From the NCBI GenBank assembly GCA_021163085.1, contig JAGGXL010000049.1, forward strand, positions 1 through 9,612: a stretch of 9,612 bases of DNA, written 5' to 3'. Below the pieces are notes generated by a model. That model had not been told where the DNA came from. It saw only the letters and a program-made list of their open reading frames with translations, and made no database searches. Made by a program: the position numbers and the translations under genes. The stretch is from Thermodesulfobacterium sp. (GTDB lineage Bacteria; Desulfobacterota; Thermodesulfobacteria; Thermodesulfobacteriales; Thermodesulfobacteriaceae). Below are positions 7,435 to 9,612 of this stretch, one piece after another (position 1 is the stretch's first letter; every line of letters begins with the position of its first letter).

Positions 7435-7454
7435 AAGGGGGGATTTCCCCCCTT
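7435..7454. terminator. Bidirectional intrinsic terminator between ferredoxin and coaD
   Basis: AAGGGGGG / CCCCCCTT forms an 8-bp stem (7435-7442 with 7447-7454) around an ATTT loop. On the + strand it is followed by ATTTAAACTTTTCTTTT; on the - strand by TATAATTTTT. It lies in the 26-nt gap between convergent stops and its right arm touches the coaD stop codon. It should end both the dsr operon and the coaD transcript. Confidence 0.85.
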
Positions 7455-7953
7455 ATTTAAACTTTTCTTTTAACTTTTCAGCTACAACTCTTGGAACCAG
7501 GTCGTCAATATTCCCACCAAATTTAGCTACCTCTTTTACAATAGAAGAACTCAAAAATATCCATTTAAGACTGGTTAATAGGAAAATCGTATCAATGTTG
7601 TTTGAAAGTTTTCTATTAATTAAAGCTAATTGCATTTCATATTCAAAATCAGAAACAGCCCTTAATCCTCTTATTATCGCAGAGGCTGATTTTTTTTGAG
7701 CAAAATCTATTAATAACCCAGAAAAAGCTTCGACTTCAATTTTGTCACTTTCTGAAAGTTCTTTTACTGCTTCTTTTACTAAGGAAACTCTTTCTTCAGC
7801 AGAAAAAAGAGGTGTTTTCTGTGGATTCTCTCCTACAGCAACTATTACTAAATCAAACAATTTCAAAGCTCTTTTTATTATATCTAAATGCCCATTAGTA
7901 ATAGGATCAAAAGTTCCGGGATAAATACCTATTTTTTTATTCTTCTCTATCAT
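7453..7953 (-). CDS. coaD: Phosphopantetheine adenylyltransferase
   Basis: Cytoplasmic enzyme of coenzyme A synthesis. It transfers AMP from ATP to 4'-phosphopantetheine to give dephospho-CoA. From the ATG at 7953 it has 166 residues; the family norm is about 160. Family blocks are all present: the nucleotidyltransferase motif Y11-P-G-T-F-D-P-I-T-N-G-H22, the substrate-binding block R95-G-L-R-A-V-S-D-F-E-Y-E106 and the C-terminal S135-S-S-I-V-K-E141 ATP-binding motif. A TTG at 7968 would add five residues (LKKK-rich), but it lacks a ribosome-binding site and the family starts close to YPGTFDP, so the ATG is chosen. This ATG has only a weak AAAGA upstream and lies inside the preceding gene (17-nt overlap), so coupled translation is likely. 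The stop codon overlaps the edge of the shared terminator stem. Confidence 0.97.
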   Translation of the reverse strand: MIEKNKKIGIYPGTFDPITNGHLDIIKRALKLFDLVIVAVGENPQKTPLFSAEERVSLVKEAVKELSESDKIEVEAFSGLLIDFAQKKSASAIIRGLRAVSDFEYEMQLALINRKLSNNIDTIFLLTSLKWIFLSSSIVKEVAKFGGNIDDLVPRVVAEKLKEKFK

Positions 7954-9412
7954 TTTTTTCTTTAACAAGATTAATAAAAAATAATTTAACTCTGGATTTA
8001 CCCTCTACTTTACCTAATCCCAGCAATCCTTCTAAAAATTCTATATAACTTGTATCAGGGCCACTAATTGTTCTGAAAATAAAAGCCAATTCTTGCACAC
8101 TTCTTTGCTTAAATTTCTCATATCTATAAAGTCCCCATAATAGTTTGAAAAAGATATAATCTTTTTTTTGATAATATTCCCATATCTTCAAAAAAGCATT
8201 ATAATTTCTTTCCAGTCCTTCATCACGAAAAGGTAAAATTGCTGGGAAATAATAAAATTGGGTTTCATGATTATTCTCATAACCATATCCTAAGGGCCAA
8301 ATACGATATTCTCTTTGTATAGGGTTATTAGTTTTTTCAGTATATCTATATTTTGAAAAAATCAGGAATCTATGTTCTTTTTCATCAAATTTTATTTTTT
8401 TTTGGGTTATATGTTCTTCTTTATAAAAATATAAAGGCCAGATGAAGAAATAATCAAAGCTTCCATCCCTTTTTACATACCCATAAAAGGGCCAGTATCT
8501 TCTTCCTTCAATTTCCTCTCCTTCAATTTTTCTATAAAAGGGCCAGGGTGCATCCAGCTGGTGGTAATTATAGGTTTTTGCATAAACTTTTTGAAAAAAA
8601 GGCCAGAGAATAATTTTTTTGTTATAACTGTCTGTATCTTCTTTGATATAAAAGGGGAACACTATTAATTTATTTGCATAATCACCCTCAGAATCTTTAA
8701 AGCAATTTCTGATATAAAAAGGCCAGAGAAAAAATTCTCTTTCTGAATCACCCTCTTTAAAGTGTCCAAAAAGGGGCCATATTTTAAATCCACCATACTT
8801 AGAGGAATCGGACTTTTTTTTATCTTTAACAGTTCTTATAAATGGCCAGAGATAGTTGAAAGCTATATGGTCTTTATATTTAATCTTGCTATAAACAGGC
8901 CAGAGAACAAAAGTTATCTCCTCTTTACCAAATCTATTTTTAAATTTTCCATAGATAGGAAAAAAGCCTCCATAGGTTTCATTTTGAGCTGTTTTTCCCC
9001 AGAAAATAGGAAAAAAATCAAAGTGTTTGTTTTCTTCCCTTTCTTCCGGAATTTTAACCCATGTTTTATTGATCAGAGGAACAATTTTTAAAGTTGTAGT
9101 TTCATTATTTGCTTTATAAATACCTAAGGGAGAAAGAAAAAATATCTTTTTCTCTCCTAATTTGGTCACAGAAGAATAAAATGGTCTGAAAGATGTGCCA
9201 TTTTCTTCAGGATATGAATATTTATAAAAAAATGGGCCAGCAATTTCTAATCTTTCAATTTTATTAACTTTATTTTCACTATAAACTACAAAAGGCCAAA
9301 GGTTGACACGTTTCTCAAAACTATCTTCATAAGAAAATAGGTAAGACACAGAAAATAATTGAAATATCAAGCTGAAAATAAAGAAAAGTATCAAATTAGT
9401 AAATTTATGCAT
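7937..9412 (-). CDS. Secreted WPF-repeat protein, unknown function
   Basis: I do not recognise a characterised family. The 491-aa product (from ATG 9412; the TTG just before it is less likely) begins with a basic-hydrophobic signal peptide, residues 1 to about 27, so it should be exported. The rest is rich in Trp, Phe, Tyr and Lys and is built of recurring hydrophobic/aromatic-Pro units such as LWPFY, IWPLF and FFPIY. The residue before each proline falls at 39, 59, 76, 94, 111, 134, 151, 171, 189, 212, 230, 252, 270, 290, 307, 325 and 372, with weaker units beyond. Ten of these are Trp-Pro. The units read as short beta strands separated by charged loops, which fits a beta-barrel, propeller or other beta-repeat fold. 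However, the C-terminal residue is Glu and the tail is charged, unlike a classic outer-membrane beta-signal. coaD overlaps its 3' end. Confidence 0.85.
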   Translation of the reverse strand: MHKFTNLILFFIFSLIFQLFSVSYLFSYEDSFEKRVNLWPFVVYSENKVNKIERLEIAGPFFYKYSYPEENGTSFRPFYSSVTKLGEKKIFFLSPLGIYKANNETTTLKIVPLINKTWVKIPEEREENKHFDFFPIFWGKTAQNETYGGFFPIYGKFKNRFGKEEITFVLWPVYSKIKYKDHIAFNYLWPFIRTVKDKKKSDSSKYGGFKIWPLFGHFKEGDSEREFFLWPFYIRNCFKDSEGDYANKLIVFPFYIKEDTDSYNKKIILWPFFQKVYAKTYNYHQLDAPWPFYRKIEGEEIEGRRYWPFYGYVKRDGSFDYFFIWPLYFYKEEHITQKKIKFDEKEHRFLIFSKYRYTEKTNNPIQREYRIWPLGYGYENNHETQFYYFPAILPFRDEGLERNYNAFLKIWEYYQKKDYIFFKLLWGLYRYEKFKQRSVQELAFIFRTISGPDTSYIEFLEGLLGLGKVEGKSRVKLFFINLVKEKNDREE

Positions 9413-9422
9413 CAAAGATTAT

Positions 9423-9451
9423 ATTATATTTTACAGTAGAATTAAAGTCAA
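9423..9451 (-). promoter_or_regulatory. Sigma-70-type promoter of the WPF-repeat gene and coaD
   Basis: Read on the - strand: TTGACT (9451-9446), a 17-bp spacer, then TATAAT (9428-9423), a near-consensus housekeeping promoter. The -10 box ends only 10 nt before the ATG at 9412, so transcription should start within roughly 0-8 nt of the start codon. A second overlapping TATAAT lies 5 bp downstream, but its spacer would be 22 bp. Confidence 0.8.
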
Positions 9452-9467
9452 TATACTATTTTAAATT

Positions 9468-9514
9468 TGTGGTTTCAAATTCTAAGTTTAAAAAGGTTTA
9501 AATTTAAAACCACA
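9468..9514. repeat. 8-bp inverted repeat TGTGGTTT / AAACCACA between the promoters
   Basis: Arms at 9468-9475 and 9507-9514 are perfect complements separated by 31 bp. The right arm also ends a smaller near-palindrome, GGTTTAAATTTAAAACC at 9495-9511. Both lie wholly between the two -35 boxes, so they are candidate operator half-sites for one regulator acting on both genes. Confidence 0.4.
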
Positions 9515-9527
9515 CAAAAGGTTTAAA
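9484..9527 (+). repeat. GTTTAAA direct repeats between the divergent promoters
   Basis: GTTTAAA occurs at 9486-9492, 9496-9502 and 9521-9527. The last two are part of an exact 12-bp direct repeat AAAAGGTTTAAA (9491-9502 and 9516-9527, 25 bp apart). The right-hand copy ends 5 bp before the + strand -35 box, a typical place for an activator or repressor site. Function is inferred from position only, and the AT-rich setting raises the chance of coincidence. Confidence 0.5.
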
Positions 9528-9531
9528 ATTC

Positions 9532-9560
9532 TTGACTTATTTTAATTTAATCCATATAAT
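9532..9560 (+). promoter_or_regulatory. Sigma-70-type promoter directed rightward
   Basis: TTGACT (9532-9537), a 17-bp spacer and TATAAT (9555-9560), identical in both boxes and spacing to the divergent - strand promoter. The predicted start is near 9567, leaving a leader of about 26 nt to the ATG at 9593. Confidence 0.8.
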
Positions 9561-9592
9561 AAAATTTTAAAAATTTTTTGAAGAAATAAAAC

Positions 9593-9612
9593 ATGATAAT
9601 AAAGTTTAATTT
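9593..9612 (+). CDS. Possible 5' end of a divergent gene, cut by the window edge
   Basis: ATG ATA ATA AAG TTT AAT continues in frame to the window end. It lies about 26 nt after the predicted start of transcription from a strong + strand promoter (9532-9560). A weak GAAG at 9580-9583 sits 9 nt before the ATG. Only six complete codons are visible, so nothing can be said about the product. Confidence 0.35.

Noticed and set aside
8395..8403. Run of nine T (A9 on the coding strand) in the WPF-repeat gene, with an eight-T run at 8814-8821, as phase-variation tracts
   Set aside because: The frame is intact and such runs encode Lys-rich loops; in this AT-rich genome they are expected by chance.
8762..9091. 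109-aa + strand open frame antisense to the WPF-repeat gene
   Set aside because: The - strand frame has the signal peptide, promoter and regular repeats; the + strand frame shows no domain or ribosome-binding site.
8300..9300. Recurrent GGCCA(G/A) words on the + strand that look like dispersed DNA repeats
   Set aside because: They are the complement of TGG-CC(T/C) codons for the Trp-Pro units, so they reflect the protein repeat and not an independent DNA element.

Overview
The window is AT-rich (by eye about 30% GC). Its coding strand switches once, at about 7.43 kb. The left three quarters is a dissimilatory sulfur-metabolism operon on the + strand. It holds a stand-alone RsbRD-type N-terminal-domain protein, then the complete DsrMKJOP transmembrane redox complex, a CbiA/DsrN-type amidotransferase and a small 2[4Fe-4S] ferredoxin. 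This gene set, with a long SRB-type DsrM and a three-haem DsrJ, points to a sulfate- or sulfite-reducing (or sulfur-disproportionating) bacterium. The low GC content suggests a Thermodesulfobacterium-like lineage, but that placement is an inference.

Layout: 27-599 RsbRD_N-like; 621-1703 dsrM; 1722-3368 dsrK; 3372-3758 dsrJ; 3749-4543 dsrO; 4587-5777 dsrP; a GC-rich hairpin at 5794-5811; 5826-7223 cbiA/dsrN-like; 7238-7426 ferredoxin; a bidirectional terminator at 7435-7454. The genes are tightly packed, with gaps of 3-48 nt and one overlap. Most have strong Shine-Dalgarno sequences. dsrAB, dsrC and dsrD are not in the window, so the reductase itself must be encoded elsewhere. Functionally, DsrMP handles menaquinol, DsrJ and DsrO sit on the outer face of the membrane, and DsrK delivers electrons on the cytoplasmic side. 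The CbiA-like enzyme probably amidates sirohaem for the reductase, and the ferredoxin is a likely soluble electron carrier.

The right quarter is a convergent - strand pair: coaD (7453-7953), preceded and overlapped by a gene for a secreted aromatic/proline repeat protein of about 491 aa (7937-9412). That protein is the least familiar item here. At least 17 'WPF'-like anchors recur every 17-23 residues, with a tendency for long and short spacings to alternate, which suggests a large beta-strand repeat fold. Its promoter (TTGACT-17-TATAAT) lies so close to the ATG that the mRNA should be leaderless or nearly so. A second, equally good TTGACT-17-TATAAT promoter fires the other way toward a CDS that begins at 9593 and runs off the window. 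The roughly 80 bp between the two -35 boxes holds GTTTAAA repeats and an inverted repeat that could be an operator.

No rRNA, tRNA, CRISPR array, transposase or phage gene was seen. The best candidates for something undescribed are the WPF-repeat protein with its divergent regulatory region, and the RsbRD-domain protein that heads the dsr operon.
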